Below, piece by piece: positions 44,684 through 53,966 of a stretch of 64,000 nucleotides of DNA. Within the stretch, counting starts at the first letter, position 1. Each line of letters starts with the position of its first letter. The DNA is taken from assembly GCA_963803545.1 (NCBI GenBank), contig CAWDMX010000001.1, positions 620,001 to 684,000 on the forward strand. Direction: 5' to 3'. Both the position numbers and the translations under genes were made by a program. The notes beneath the pieces are model-generated. The model was not told the DNA's origin. It saw only the letters and a program-made list of their open reading frames with translations, and made no database searches. The stretch comes from Legionella_C sp963803545. Its GTDB lineage: Bacteria; Pseudomonadota; Gammaproteobacteria; Legionellales; Legionellaceae.

Positions 44684-46306
44684 ATGAGTTATTTAGCTTT
44701 GGCGCGAAAATGGCGTCCACGTACTTTTGCGCAATTAATTGGTCAAAATCATATTAGTAAAGCGCTCATTAAATCCCTCAACGAACAGCGTCTCCATCAC
44801 GCTTATTTGTTTACGGGAACACGTGGCGTTGGTAAAACCAGCATTGCTCGCTTAATGGCGAAAGCACTAAATTGCGAGCTCGGTATTAGCGCAACGCCCT
44901 GTTTAAGTTGTGACGCATGTCTCACTATTGAGCAAGGTCGATTCATCGACTTAATAGAAGTAGACGGGGCTTCAAAAACCCGTATCGAAGATACTCGTGA
45001 CATTTTAGAAAACATTCAGTACGCACCGACGAATGGTCGCGTTAAAATTTACTTGATTGATGAAGTGCACATGCTTTCACAAAGCAGCTTTAACGCACTC
45101 CTGAAAACATTAGAAGAGCCTCCCGAGCACGTAAAATTTTTGTTGGCAACGACGGACCCACAAAAATTACCTATCACTATTTTATCCCGCTGCCTGCAGT
45201 TCAATCTTAAACCTATCGCTGATGATTCTATTGCGCAGCAATTGCAATATATCCTAGAACAAGAGCGGCTGCTCTACGAACCTGCCGCCTTAGAATTAAT
45301 CGCGCACGCTGCCAGAGGGAGCATGCGCGATGCCTTAAGTTTGTTGGATCAAGCAATTGCTGGCTCCGAAAGTCTAGCGGCTGAAGAAGTTAAAACCATT
45401 TTAGGACACACACAACAGGATTACGCGCTGTTTATCGTACGTGCTTTAGCTGAATTAAGCCCCGTGCAGCTGGTTAAGATTACCGCTGATATTCTTAAAG
45501 AGGGTGGTCGGTTTACGTATGTATTAGATGAGTTGATTAAATATTTTCATCAAATAATGGTGAGCTATTATTACCAAGACGGCCAAGTTGCATCAGAAGT
45601 TGCGGGTTTAGCGCAGCAGTTCAAACCAGAAGATATACAGTTATTTTATCAAATCGCGTTGAAGGGAAGCGAAGAAATTCATTTGGCACCGACATTGGCT
45701 ATTGGTTTTGAAATGGTCGTATTGCGCATGTATGCTTTTAGGCCTGTACCAATTAAGCAAAACCCTAAGCTTGTTTTCGAGTTAGCCAGTGCACCTAAAC
45801 CGCGCAGCAACCTCGTATCTAATGAGGCCCCATCTACGAAAAATGCACCGATAATTAAGCCTGCAACGCCAAAAGGTGAGGAGCTTGTTTCGGTAGTGGA
45901 GGCAGTAGCTCATCCTATAAGCGAGGACTGGTCCTTAGTTATTAAGCGCATCAAGCTTGGTGGACTAGCATTAAACGCCTTAGAAAATGCAGAGTTTGTA
46001 GCAAAGTCAAAGTCGCAGCTTGTTTTAGCTATTGCAAAAGGACATCATTCGTTATTTACACCCGGAGTAACGCTTCGCATTGAAGAGGCGCTCAGCATAT
46101 ATTACAATGAAAAAATTAAACTGACGTTAGAAATTACTACCTCAACGCTGTCCTCACCGGCGCAACAAAAGCAAAAAATGGACAGTGCCAATCAATCCGA
46201 AGCGGTAACAATTTTAGATAATGACGATTTTTTTAATAAGGTTAAGCAGCAGTTTTCCGCCGAGGTAGTAAAAAATTCTATAGAGTTGGTTAAAAAATAT
46301 GTATAA
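44684..46306 (+). CDS. dnaX: DNA polymerase III subunit tau (clamp loader ATPase)
   Basis: DnaX (540 residues) is the motor subunit of the clamp loader. LARKWRPRTFAQLIGQNHI, Walker A GTRGVGKTS, the zinc cysteines in C-X8-C-X2-C-X2-C, Walker B LIDEVHML and the SRC motif (LSRCLQF) are in order. A linker near residues 370-420 and a divergent C-terminal domain follow; the protein is shorter than E. coli tau. I did not find an E. coli-type A AAA AAG slippery site for a gamma form. ybaB follows after 30 bases. Confidence 0.95.
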   Translation: MSYLALARKWRPRTFAQLIGQNHISKALIKSLNEQRLHHAYLFTGTRGVGKTSIARLMAKALNCELGISATPCLSCDACLTIEQGRFIDLIEVDGASKTRIEDTRDILENIQYAPTNGRVKIYLIDEVHMLSQSSFNALLKTLEEPPEHVKFLLATTDPQKLPITILSRCLQFNLKPIADDSIAQQLQYILEQERLLYEPAALELIAHAARGSMRDALSLLDQAIAGSESLAAEEVKTILGHTQQDYALFIVRALAELSPVQLVKITADILKEGGRFTYVLDELIKYFHQIMVSYYYQDGQVASEVAGLAQQFKPEDIQLFYQIALKGSEEIHLAPTLAIGFEMVVLRMYAFRPVPIKQNPKLVFELASAPKPRSNLVSNEAPSTKNAPIIKPATPKGEELVSVVEAVAHPISEDWSLVIKRIKLGGLALNALENAEFVAKSKSQLVLAIAKGHHSLFTPGVTLRIEEALSIYYNEKIKLTLEITTSTLSSPAQQKQKMDSANQSEAVTILDNDDFFNKVKQQFSAEVVKNSIELVKKYV

Positions 46307-46336
46307 TATTAAGACATAATTAATAAGGGGTTACTA

Positions 46337-46678
46337 ATGAGCACTGCGGATATGGGTCAAAATTTAAATAATTTAATGAAAGAAGCGCAAAAAATGCAAC
46401 AACGTATGCAAGAAGCACAAGCTCAATTACTCAAGCTGGTTGTTTCTGGTGAGTCTGGCGGCGGCAAAGTAAAAGTTACGATGAACGGCAGTCATCAGGT
46501 AATAAGTATTGTCATTCATCCATCGTTGTTGGACGATGTTGATATGTTGGAACCCTTAATCGTTGCGGCCTTCAACTCGGCGGTACAAAAAGTTGAAGCC
46601 TCTTCTAAAGATAAGATTAATGAACTAACTGCGGGTCTTAATATCCCTACGGATTTTATGAATAAGGGCGACGAATAG
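46337..46678 (+). CDS. ybaB: YbaB/EbfC family nucleoid-associated protein
   Basis: A 113-residue DNA-binding protein. NLNNLMKEAQKMQQRMQEAQ forms the N-terminal helix, and VKVTMNGSHQVISIVIHPSL with a C-terminal KINELTAGLNIP completes the YbaB fold. It lies between dnaX and recR, its standard operon place, and may link nucleoid structure to recombination. Length is normal. Confidence 0.95.
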   Translation: MSTADMGQNLNNLMKEAQKMQQRMQEAQAQLLKLVVSGESGGGKVKVTMNGSHQVISIVIHPSLLDDVDMLEPLIVAAFNSAVQKVEASSKDKINELTAGLNIPTDFMNKGDE

Positions 46679-46687
46679 ACCTAATTA

Positions 46688-47281
46688 ATGGATGCTTTAA
46701 ATTCATTAGTAAATGCATTGCGCTGTCTTCCGGGTGTTGGGCCTAAATCAGCGCAACGTATGGTTTATTATTTGTTGCACCATCAGCGCAGCAAAGGCTT
46801 GCATCTCGCGGTAAGCCTTCAGCACGCGATGGAAAAGATAAAACATTGCGAGCGATGCAATAATTATACCGAACAAAACATATGCCATTTATGTTCGAAC
46901 CCGTCACGTGACGGCGCGGTACTTTGCGTCGTGGAAAGCCCAGCGGATATTACCGCTATTGAACAATGCAATGCCTTCACGGGCTTGTACTTTGTTTTGA
47001 TGGGAAAGATCTCTCCTCTTGACGGAAAGGGCCCAGAAGATATTGGCCTACCTAAATTGTTGTCGAGAATTCTAGCGGAGCAAGTGGGGGAAGTTATTAT
47101 TGCGCTAAGCCCATCCGTTGAAAGTTTTGCGACGAGCCATTTCATCTACGACATGTTGCAAACGACCCAAGCGCAAGTGAGCCAGCTTGCTCATGGAATT
47201 CCTTCGGGCGGCGAGCTGGAGTTTCTTGATGGAACTACTATCCGAAGCGCCTTGCGTAATAGAGCGGCAATTAATGTATAA
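46688..47281 (+). CDS. recR: Recombination mediator protein RecR
   Basis: RecR (197 residues) works with RecF and RecO to load RecA on gapped DNA. The N-terminal helix-hairpin-helix (LRCLPGVGPKSAQRMVYYLL), the four-cysteine zinc finger C-X2-C...C-X2-C (CERCNNYTEQNICHLC), and the Toprim domain (LCVVESPADITAIEQ) are present. The conserved GIPSGGELEFLDGTTI ends the protein. It overlaps the next gene by 8 bases. Confidence 0.97.
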   Translation: MDALNSLVNALRCLPGVGPKSAQRMVYYLLHHQRSKGLHLAVSLQHAMEKIKHCERCNNYTEQNICHLCSNPSRDGAVLCVVESPADITAIEQCNAFTGLYFVLMGKISPLDGKGPEDIGLPKLLSRILAEQVGEVIIALSPSVESFATSHFIYDMLQTTQAQVSQLAHGIPSGGELEFLDGTTIRSALRNRAAINV

Positions 47282-48092
47282 ATGGCTATTATGGGTAATT
47301 TTACTAGCAGTTACACAGTGCGTACACGCATCTTTTACCAAAAATCTTTGGCCAGAATGGCAGGTCAATAACCCCCTCTCAACGAATGTTATCAACCATG
47401 ATCAATGGCAGCAATTTTTAACGCACACGGTTATAACTAATGCGGAAGGTATAAATCTGGTTAACTATCCGGCAATGGGAAAAGAAGATGTTGAATTGTT
47501 AAATAATTACATTCGCTCCCTTTGTGCCATAAATATAAACAACTACAATCGCAACGAACAATTAGCCTTCTGGCTTAATCTCTATAACGCTTTAACAGTG
47601 CAGCTTATCATTAAACATTTCCCCCTAAGTACGATTGAGGATATTAATATATCACCGGGGTTGTTTAGCATAGGTCCATGGGGGGCAAAACTTATTGAGG
47701 TTAATAAGGTTCCGCTATCATTAGATGAAATTCACAACCGGATAATCAGGCCAATTTGGAATGACGTACGCACTCATTATGCAATTAATAACGCATCTAT
47801 AGGTGCGCCAAATATCGGGAGAAAAGCGTATCTTGGGGGTAGCATCAATGACCAACTAAATGCAGCCGCGCATGATTATATTAATTCGCCTCGCGGCGTT
47901 CAAATAATTGAAAATCAACTTGTAGTTTCTAAAGTATACAATTGGTTTAAGGAAGATTTTGGCACTGAAAGCCGGCATATTATCGATCATTTAAAGCAAT
48001 TTTCAGAACAGCCCCTTCAACATAAACTTGAATCGCTGCTTACCATTGAAAATTACGTCTACAACTGGCATTTGAACAGCGCAATTGGCTGA
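47274..48092 (+). CDS. Exported DUF547 protein
   Basis: A 272-residue protein starting with a signal peptide (MYKWLLWVILLAVTQCVHA). NEQLAFWLNLYNALTVQLII, IHNRIIRPIWNDVRTHYAIN and NAASIGAPN-like NASIGAPNIG match the DUF547 family, which has a papain-like fold of unknown function. The start overlaps recR, so translation is coupled. It converges on the minus-strand membrane gene with only 17 bases between. Function is not known. Confidence 0.85.
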   Translation: MYKWLLWVILLAVTQCVHASFTKNLWPEWQVNNPLSTNVINHDQWQQFLTHTVITNAEGINLVNYPAMGKEDVELLNNYIRSLCAININNYNRNEQLAFWLNLYNALTVQLIIKHFPLSTIEDINISPGLFSIGPWGAKLIEVNKVPLSLDEIHNRIIRPIWNDVRTHYAINNASIGAPNIGRKAYLGGSINDQLNAAAHDYINSPRGVQIIENQLVVSKVYNWFKEDFGTESRHIIDHLKQFSEQPLQHKLESLLTIENYVYNWHLNSAIG

Positions 48093-48109
48093 TTATAAAA
48101 GGCGGGGTT

Positions 48110-49363
48110 TCAAATAATTTTTTTCATACGAACATTACTTATCATATTAACGCCAACTTTCAAAATTTCTATCTGGTAGGTATCAATCACAAGACAACAA
48201 TCAGCTGGGGGTATATATCCTAAGTGCTCAATAATTAATCCACTGAGAGTTCTCGGGCCCAAAGCCGGAAGCTTCCAACCTAGAATACGAGCTAAATGAC
48301 GTAAAGTTATACTGGCATCAACAATCACGCTGCCATCTTTTTGCTGAGCAATGTCCGTGCTGAAGTCGGCTATATCGGTAGTGAAATCCCCGATAATCTC
48401 TTCTAATATATCTTCCAAGGTTATCAATCCTTGAATATCACCGTATTCATCAACAACGAAACAACTGCGTTTTTTTTGCTTCTGAAAATTAGTAATTTGA
48501 ATGCTTAGCAAGGTTTCCTCAGGAGTATAATAAGGCTTTTCAACAATTTTTAGTAAATTTTCCTTATCAAGGGTGCCTTCAAGTGATAGGTTTAATACAT
48601 CACGAACGTGCACAATTCCAATTAGATTATCGATGCTTTCCTTGTAAAGAGGCAATCGAGTGTGTTGAGCGGTTTCTAATTGGTCGCAAATTTCTTGCCA
48701 AGTACTCGTAATGTCAAGACCAACTATATCACTGCAGGGAATCATAATATCTTCAACCGTCGCCGTTTCTAAATCGAGTAAACTTAGCAACATACTTTTA
48801 TGTTCCACAGGCAATATACTGCCTGCTTCGTTTAAAACAGAGCGCAACTCCTCCCCAGAAAGATGTTCCCGTTGATTGGACGTTAAGGATATTCCAAAAA
48901 GCTTGAGAAGCGTATTCGTGACCCAACTAATAATATGAACTAACGGCGCAAAAAATTTTAACAGAAACAGCAACGGACGCGACACAGCAAAAGCAACTTG
49001 CTGAGGATATAATGCAGCCAAGGTTTTAGGGACCATTTCAGCCGCAACAAGGATTATTAACGTCAATAACAGCGTTGCAATAGCGACCCCGGTATTCCCG
49101 TATAACCTCTGACCAACCAAAGTGCCTACCATCGATGCAATAATGTTTGCTAATGTATTTCCGATGATAATCACACTCAACAGTTTATCCGGTCGTTGTA
49201 AAAGTCCGCTTACCCGAATAGCGGTTTTATTATTACTTTTAGCTAAATATCTAAGCTTGTATCGGTTTAGTGACATTAGCCCAATTTCAGACCCTGAAAA
49301 AAAAGCAGATATTAATACGAGACCTAATAAAATAAGCAATAACAACCATAGTGATGACTGCAC
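48110..49363 (-). CDS. CNNM/CorB-type membrane protein with DUF21, CBS pair and CorC_HlyC domains
   Basis: A 417-residue inner-membrane protein. The N-terminal DUF21 region has SAFFSGSEIGLMSLNRYKLR and about four membrane segments (IIIGNTLANIIAS, AAEMVPKTLAALYP). Two CBS domains follow (TVEDIMIPCSDIVGL, CFVVDEYGDIQGLITLEDIL) and a C-terminal CorC domain (TLSGLIIEHLGYIP). Relatives such as YfjD/CorB are tied to magnesium homeostasis; transport by this protein is inference. It is divergent from ffh, next to which such genes are often found. Confidence 0.88.
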   Translation of the reverse strand: MQSSLWLLLLILLGLVLISAFFSGSEIGLMSLNRYKLRYLAKSNNKTAIRVSGLLQRPDKLLSVIIIGNTLANIIASMVGTLVGQRLYGNTGVAIATLLLTLIILVAAEMVPKTLAALYPQQVAFAVSRPLLFLLKFFAPLVHIISWVTNTLLKLFGISLTSNQREHLSGEELRSVLNEAGSILPVEHKSMLLSLLDLETATVEDIMIPCSDIVGLDITSTWQEICDQLETAQHTRLPLYKESIDNLIGIVHVRDVLNLSLEGTLDKENLLKIVEKPYYTPEETLLSIQITNFQKQKKRSCFVVDEYGDIQGLITLEDILEEIIGDFTTDIADFSTDIAQQKDGSVIVDASITLRHLARILGWKLPALGPRTLSGLIIEHLGYIPPADCCLVIDTYQIEILKVGVNMISNVRMKKII

Positions 49364-49579
49364 AAAAGTCCTTATAAAGTGGGTGAATTAACGTTGCTTT
49401 CTTAAAAAAGAAAAATGATTATAAAGGATAAGACTTAAATTTGACTAATAAAACCTCAAAAGAAACGCAGAGAAAAGGGGCTTAAATTTTATAAAAGACG
49501 CGCACACCAGGTTCGTAAATGATTATATCAATAATAATCAGGCGTACCAAGGTTTGGCGTCGCTATACGTTGAAACACC

Positions 49580-49588
49580 TGCTACAAT
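49580..49588 (+). promoter_or_regulatory. Extended -10 element before ffh
   Basis: TG-C-TACAAT (49580-49588) lies 28 bases before the ffh ATG. A TTGAAA at 49570 is too close to be its -35. Confidence 0.5.
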
Positions 49589-49616
49589 GGGGTTTTTTTC
49601 AACCTGAGAACGTAAA

Positions 49617-51005
49617 ATGTTTGAAAATTTAACGGATAGACTAGCCAACACCTTCAAATTACTAGCGGGACAAAAAAAGTTTACGGAAGAAAATATGCAG
49701 CCCGCTCTTCGAGAGGTTCGTATTTCGCTCCTAGAGGCAGATGTTGCCTTATCAGTGGTTAAAGAATTTGTAGAAAGAGTCAAGGAAAAAGCCCTGGGAG
49801 AGCAGGTTTCAACATACCTCAAGCCTGAGCAGGACTTAATTAAAATTGTAAACGATGAACTTGTACACATATTAGGTGATACTCGTGTAGAAATTGACCT
49901 TAAAACGCAACCACCGGCCGTCATTTTACTAGCAGGCCTGCAAGGCTCAGGGAAGACAACGAGCGCTGCAAAATTAGCCCACCATCTAAAGACAACCGCC
50001 AATAAAAAAGTTCTACTGGTAAGCGCGGACGTATACCGTCCGGCGGCTATAGAACAGCTAAAAAAACTATCCGAGCAAATTGACGTTGCTTTTTTCGAGT
50101 CTCATGCCAGTGAAAAACCGGTAGATATCGTAAATAAGGCTTTAGACCGTGCTAAAAAACAGTTTATAGACGTTGTAATTGTAGATACAGCCGGTCGTTT
50201 GCACGTTGATACGGACATGATGAATGAGATTAAAGCTTTGCATAAAGCCGTGAAGCCCGTTGAAACCTTGTTCGTTGTAGACAGCATGACCGGTCAAGAC
50301 GCGGCTAATACAGCTAAAGCGTTCCATGATGCTTTGTCGTTAACGGGGGTTATCTTATCAAAGGTTGATGGGGACGCGCGCGGTGGGGCGGCGTTGTCGG
50401 TTAAGTCAATAACCGGGCAGCCAATTAAATTTATCGGAACGGGTGAAAAAATCACCTCCTTCGAAGCTTTTTACCCGGAACGAATTGCTTCACGAATTTT
50501 AGGAATGGGGGATATTCTCTCTTTAATCGAAGAGGTAGAACGAAAAGCCGATAAACAAACAAGCGAAAAGCTCGCTAAAAAATTTAAGAAAGGTAAAAAC
50601 TTCGATTTTGAGGACTTTAGACAGCAGCTTGAACAAATGAGTAACATGGGGGGTGTTTCAAGTATGTTAAGCAAGTTGCCTGGAATGGGGCAGTTTGCGC
50701 AACAAGCGGCAAGTCAAATTAATGATAAAGAAATGATTATTACTATCAGTATTATTAACTCTATGACCGCAGAGGAGCGTCGCAATCCTAAGCTTCTAGA
50801 ACGAGAGTCGCGTCGTAAACACCGCATTGCGAAGGGCTCTGGTAGGACAATTCAAACCGTGAATGGCTTAATAAAAAAATTCAAAAAAATGTCCGAAATG
50901 ATGAAGAAAATGAACAAACCCGGAGGCATTAAGCAAATGATGCGTGGTATAGGTGGCATGGCTGGCGTTCAAAACTTTTTACCAAATGCGGACAAAAACA
51001 AATAA
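49617..51005 (+). CDS. ffh: Signal recognition particle protein
   Basis: Ffh (462 residues) binds signal peptides at the ribosome with 4.5S RNA. N domain MFENLTDRLANTFKLLAGQK, G domain P-loop GLQGSGKTTSAAKLA near residue 107, DTAGRLHVDTDMM, TKVDGDARGGAAL-like SKVDGDARGGAAL, and a methionine-rich M domain (MIITISIINSMTAEERRNP, MSEMMKKMNKPGGIKQMM) are all present. The RNA partner ffs is encoded 5 kb upstream in the same window. rpsP follows after 82 bases. Confidence 0.97.
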   Translation: MFENLTDRLANTFKLLAGQKKFTEENMQPALREVRISLLEADVALSVVKEFVERVKEKALGEQVSTYLKPEQDLIKIVNDELVHILGDTRVEIDLKTQPPAVILLAGLQGSGKTTSAAKLAHHLKTTANKKVLLVSADVYRPAAIEQLKKLSEQIDVAFFESHASEKPVDIVNKALDRAKKQFIDVVIVDTAGRLHVDTDMMNEIKALHKAVKPVETLFVVDSMTGQDAANTAKAFHDALSLTGVILSKVDGDARGGAALSVKSITGQPIKFIGTGEKITSFEAFYPERIASRILGMGDILSLIEEVERKADKQTSEKLAKKFKKGKNFDFEDFRQQLEQMSNMGGVSSMLSKLPGMGQFAQQAASQINDKEMIITISIINSMTAEERRNPKLLERESRRKHRIAKGSGRTIQTVNGLIKKFKKMSEMMKKMNKPGGIKQMMRGIGGMAGVQNFLPNADKNK

Positions 51006-51041
51006 AATGTTAAAACACTTCCAATGTCGTATTAATTTTCG

Positions 51042-51047
51042 TACAAT
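51042..51047 (+). promoter_or_regulatory. Candidate -10 for the rpsP operon
   Basis: TACAAT (51042-51047) lies 40 bases before rpsP. The corresponding -35 (TTCCAA, 51019-51024) matches only half the consensus, so this is tentative. Confidence 0.35.
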
Positions 51048-51087
51048 ACACGGCATTTTTATGTAACCGCATCCTAAGAGGAATATA

Positions 51088-51345
51088 ATGGTTGTTATAC
51101 GTTTATCAAGAGCTGGCGCAAAAAAGCGTCCTTTTTATCATCTAGTTGTAACCGATAGTCGCAAGCGTCGTGATGGCAGTTATGTTGAGCGAGTTGGTTA
51201 TTTTAATCCTGTAGCCCGAGGACAAGAACCACGACTAAATGTTGATATGGAAAAAGTTACTCATTGGGTGAATGTTGGTGCCCAAATGTCGGATCGCGTG
51301 CGTTCACTAGTTAAAGAGCACAAAAAAACCGCTACTGCGAGCTAA
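51088..51345 (+). CDS. rpsP: 30S ribosomal protein S16
   Basis: S16 (85 residues) is an assembly protein of the small-subunit body. MVVIRLSRAGAKKRPFYHLV and RDGSYVERVGYFNPVA are diagnostic. AAGAGGA lies before the ATG. First gene of the standard rpsP-rimM-trmD-rplS operon, with rimM starting one base after the stop. Confidence 0.97.
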   Translation: MVVIRLSRAGAKKRPFYHLVVTDSRKRRDGSYVERVGYFNPVARGQEPRLNVDMEKVTHWVNVGAQMSDRVRSLVKEHKKTATAS

Positions 51346-51346
51346 A

Positions 51347-51856
51347 GTGGAAGAGGCTGTAGATTGGGTGGTTGTAGCTCGTTTTGGGCGCGTTCACGGA
51401 ATTAAAGGGTTTATTAAAATACATACCTATACAGAGTTTCGTGAAGATTTTTTAAATTACAACCCTCTTTACGCACAAATTAATTCGAGTTGGCAGCAAT
51501 TAAAGCTTCTTGATATACAGGTCACCGACCGATTTATCATGGCGCGTGTACAGGGCTTTGATACGCGTGAGCACGTTGCTCAATTAACGCATACCACGAT
51601 TGCCATAAAGAAATCCCAGCTGCCGCATTTACCGGTTGGTGAATACTACTGGCACGATCTGATTGGTAAAAAGGTAATTAATCATCAGGGTGATAGTTTG
51701 GGGGTGGTGCAAGAAATACTTGCTACGGGCTCTAACGATGTTTTAGTGGTTGAAGGCGAGAAGCGCCACCTCATCCCCTACCTTCCTTCGTTATTTGTGC
51801 GCGAAGTAAATACGGCTGAAAATACTATTTTAGTTGATTGGGATAAAGATTTTTAA
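51347..51856 (+). CDS. rimM: Ribosome maturation factor RimM
   Basis: RimM (169 residues) helps mature the 30S head by binding S19. VVARFGRVHGIKGFIKIHTY at the N-terminus and the PRC-barrel region GEYYWHDLIGKKVIN with HLIPYLPSLFVREV are conserved. The start is GTG at 51347. It lies between rpsP and trmD with 1- and 3-base gaps. Confidence 0.95.
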   Translation: MEEAVDWVVVARFGRVHGIKGFIKIHTYTEFREDFLNYNPLYAQINSSWQQLKLLDIQVTDRFIMARVQGFDTREHVAQLTHTTIAIKKSQLPHLPVGEYYWHDLIGKKVINHQGDSLGVVQEILATGSNDVLVVEGEKRHLIPYLPSLFVREVNTAENTILVDWDKDF

Positions 51857-51859
51857 ATA

Positions 51860-52630
51860 ATGCTGCATATCGGATTAATAAGTTTATTACCAGAAATTTT
51901 GACTGGATTGCACCATGGAATAACCGGACGCGCTATAGATCAAAATTTAGTTAAAGTTGACTGTTGGAATCTTCGCGATTGGGCTATTAACCAGCATGGA
52001 CAAGTAGACGATAAACCCTATGGCGGCGGTCCTGGAATGGTAATGTTGTACGAGCCGCTTTCACGAGCTATTCAACACGCTAAACAACAGATGCCACAGA
52101 ATTGTAAAGTCGTGTATTTAAGTCCGCAAGGGCGCTCCATACAACAACACGATTTAAATCGGGTTGTTGATACCAATCAGTCGCTGTTATTTATTGCAGG
52201 GCGGTATGAAGGAATTGATGAGCGTATCATTGAACGTTATGTGGACGAAGAGTGGTCGATTGGAGATTTTGTAATAAGCGGGGGTGAACTGGCCGCGATG
52301 GTGTTTATTGATGCGCTTATACGATTGCTGCCGCAAAGTTTAGGCCATAAAGACTCCGCAATATACGAGTCTTTTATGAATGGGCTTTTAGATTATCCCG
52401 ATTATACAAGACCAGCAGTCGTTGATAATTGCGCGGTTCCTGCCGTCTTGTTAGAGGGCAATCATTGCAAAATTGAACAGTGGCGTAGAAAGCAATCTTT
52501 AGGTAAAACCTGGTTAAAACGAGCGGACTTGTTACAGCATCTGCCACTAAGCGATGCAGATAACGCACTATTGAATGAATTTATTAAAGAACACGATGCG
52601 GCGTTGGCAAGCATCAAAATTGAGGAGTAA
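51860..52630 (+). CDS. trmD: tRNA (guanine-37-N1)-methyltransferase
   Basis: TrmD (256 residues) methylates G37 of tRNAs to prevent frameshifting. The knotted SPOUT core has KVVYLSPQGRSIQQHDL, LFIAGRYEGIDERIIE and WSIGDFVISGGELAAM, and the catalytic Asp lies in NGLLDYPDYTRPA. Length is normal. The start is close to the rimM stop, and rplS follows after 3 bases. Confidence 0.97.
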   Translation: MLHIGLISLLPEILTGLHHGITGRAIDQNLVKVDCWNLRDWAINQHGQVDDKPYGGGPGMVMLYEPLSRAIQHAKQQMPQNCKVVYLSPQGRSIQQHDLNRVVDTNQSLLFIAGRYEGIDERIIERYVDEEWSIGDFVISGGELAAMVFIDALIRLLPQSLGHKDSAIYESFMNGLLDYPDYTRPAVVDNCAVPAVLLEGNHCKIEQWRRKQSLGKTWLKRADLLQHLPLSDADNALLNEFIKEHDAALASIKIEE

Positions 52631-52633
52631 TTT

Positions 52634-52996
52634 ATGTCTACAATTATCGATGAATTAAATAAAGAACAAATGAATAATAAAGCTATACCTGCTTTTAAAG
52701 CCGGAGATACAGTAATAGTTCAAGTTAAAGTTATCGAAGGTACACGGGAGCGCTTACAGGCTTTTGAAGGGGTGGTAATTGCAATGAGAAATCGTGGCTT
52801 AAACTCTGCTTTTACCGTTCGTAAAATTTCGCATAATGTTGGGGTTGAGCGAGTATTCCAGACCTATAGCCCGATAGTTGACAGTATTACGGTTAAAAGA
52901 CGTGGTCAAGTAAGACGCGCTAAATTGTATTATTTACGTAACTTAGCTGGCCGTGCAGCTCGAATTAAAGAAAAGCTGACTAAAAAAGAAGGCTAA
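52634..52996 (+). CDS. rplS: 50S ribosomal protein L19
   Basis: L19 (120 residues) lies at the subunit interface. FKAGDTVIVQVKVIEGTRER and RVFQTYSPIVDSITVKRRGQ are diagnostic, followed by RRAKLYYLRNLAGRAARI. It is the last gene of the operon; a terminator follows. Confidence 0.97.
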   Translation: MSTIIDELNKEQMNNKAIPAFKAGDTVIVQVKVIEGTRERLQAFEGVVIAMRNRGLNSAFTVRKISHNVGVERVFQTYSPIVDSITVKRRGQVRRAKLYYLRNLAGRAARIKEKLTKKEG

Positions 52997-53035
52997 GCGA
53001 TTACTGCAGATTAGAATTGTTGCGGTGTAATAGAG

Positions 53036-53081
53036 AAAGCGGTTTTACGGTGCAGAAATAGCATTTGCAACCGCTTTTTTT
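53036..53081 (+). terminator. Terminator after rplS
   Basis: AAAGCGGTT (53036-53044) pairs with AACCGCTTT (53069-53077) around a 24-base loop, and the T-run extends to 53081. Confidence 0.85.
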
Positions 53082-53966
53082 ATAAAGTTTAATCGAACTC
53101 TCTGTTTTAGCAGCCTTTTTTAATAGCAACAATGGAGAACGAGCTCTTCTCGTGACCCTCTTATACGCCGCTGATTAGTATATGATTGATTTCGTCGCAT
53201 TACCGATAAAGGCTAATTTTTTTGTGCCGCTCGCTACAGCTAACATTTTTAGCGGGTATTCTTCGCTTTTTGTGCCAAAGATGCCGAGTGATGCACACTA
53301 TTTCCGACTTGAGTAAGTCAGACAACGCCCTGTTTTGAGTGTCGATACTTCGGTGGACTTAGTTAATTATACGCGCGTGAAGAGGCGGGCTGCCCGCCTA
53401 TATTTCAGCATTTACTGACCCCGTCACAGAGTCGGATAGCAACTCACCATCCTAATGCTTTTAATGATGATCCGCGGCTGTTAAACAATCGTGGTTTTGG
53501 ACGCCGCTTTTTTAGACCAGTGTTAAAGCTGGCGTCATTTGTGTAAGCTGATAATTGCAATTTTTCCAACGGATTACCCCAGCCCTGGTACGTTCTTAAT
53601 TTTAATGATGTCGTGATTGAACTTACTTTTTACGTGGCGTTCATGGCCTTTTCTCGCGTTGCTCTCAGAGCTCCTTTGTTTGCTAGCACTATTTCAGGTA
53701 GGATTCTAAGTAAGAGTTTTGAACATCAATTATTTAAAAAAAATCCGGAAAGTGATAATCGGCAATCTTAAAAACACAGCTGCGGTCTTTTGAATAGATA
53801 ATATATGAGCCTAAAAGAGCTTTTATATACCCTGCTCACTAAAAACTTTGGTTTATTGAAACCATCATGCCTTAATAGCGCGCGAAATAGACAACTAAAT
53901 TTATTTGTTGATGTAATATCTCATATCTGCATGAGCCTTGCTTTTCAACGTACTAAAGAGAGAGCG
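53082..53966. other. Gene-poor stretch with a compact hairpin
   Basis: No supported gene is seen over about 720 bases up to 53804; a frame from ATG 53805 belongs to the following gene as a possible N-terminal extension. AGGCGGGC (53383-53390), one T, then GCCCGCCT (53392-53399) form a perfect hairpin without a T-run. The stretch may be degraded former coding sequence, but I could not recognise any. Confidence 0.45.

Noticed and set aside
44684..46306. Programmed frameshift in dnaX giving a gamma subunit
   Set aside because: I looked for an A AAA AAG heptamer in the zero frame and found none; the A-runs present are in other phases.
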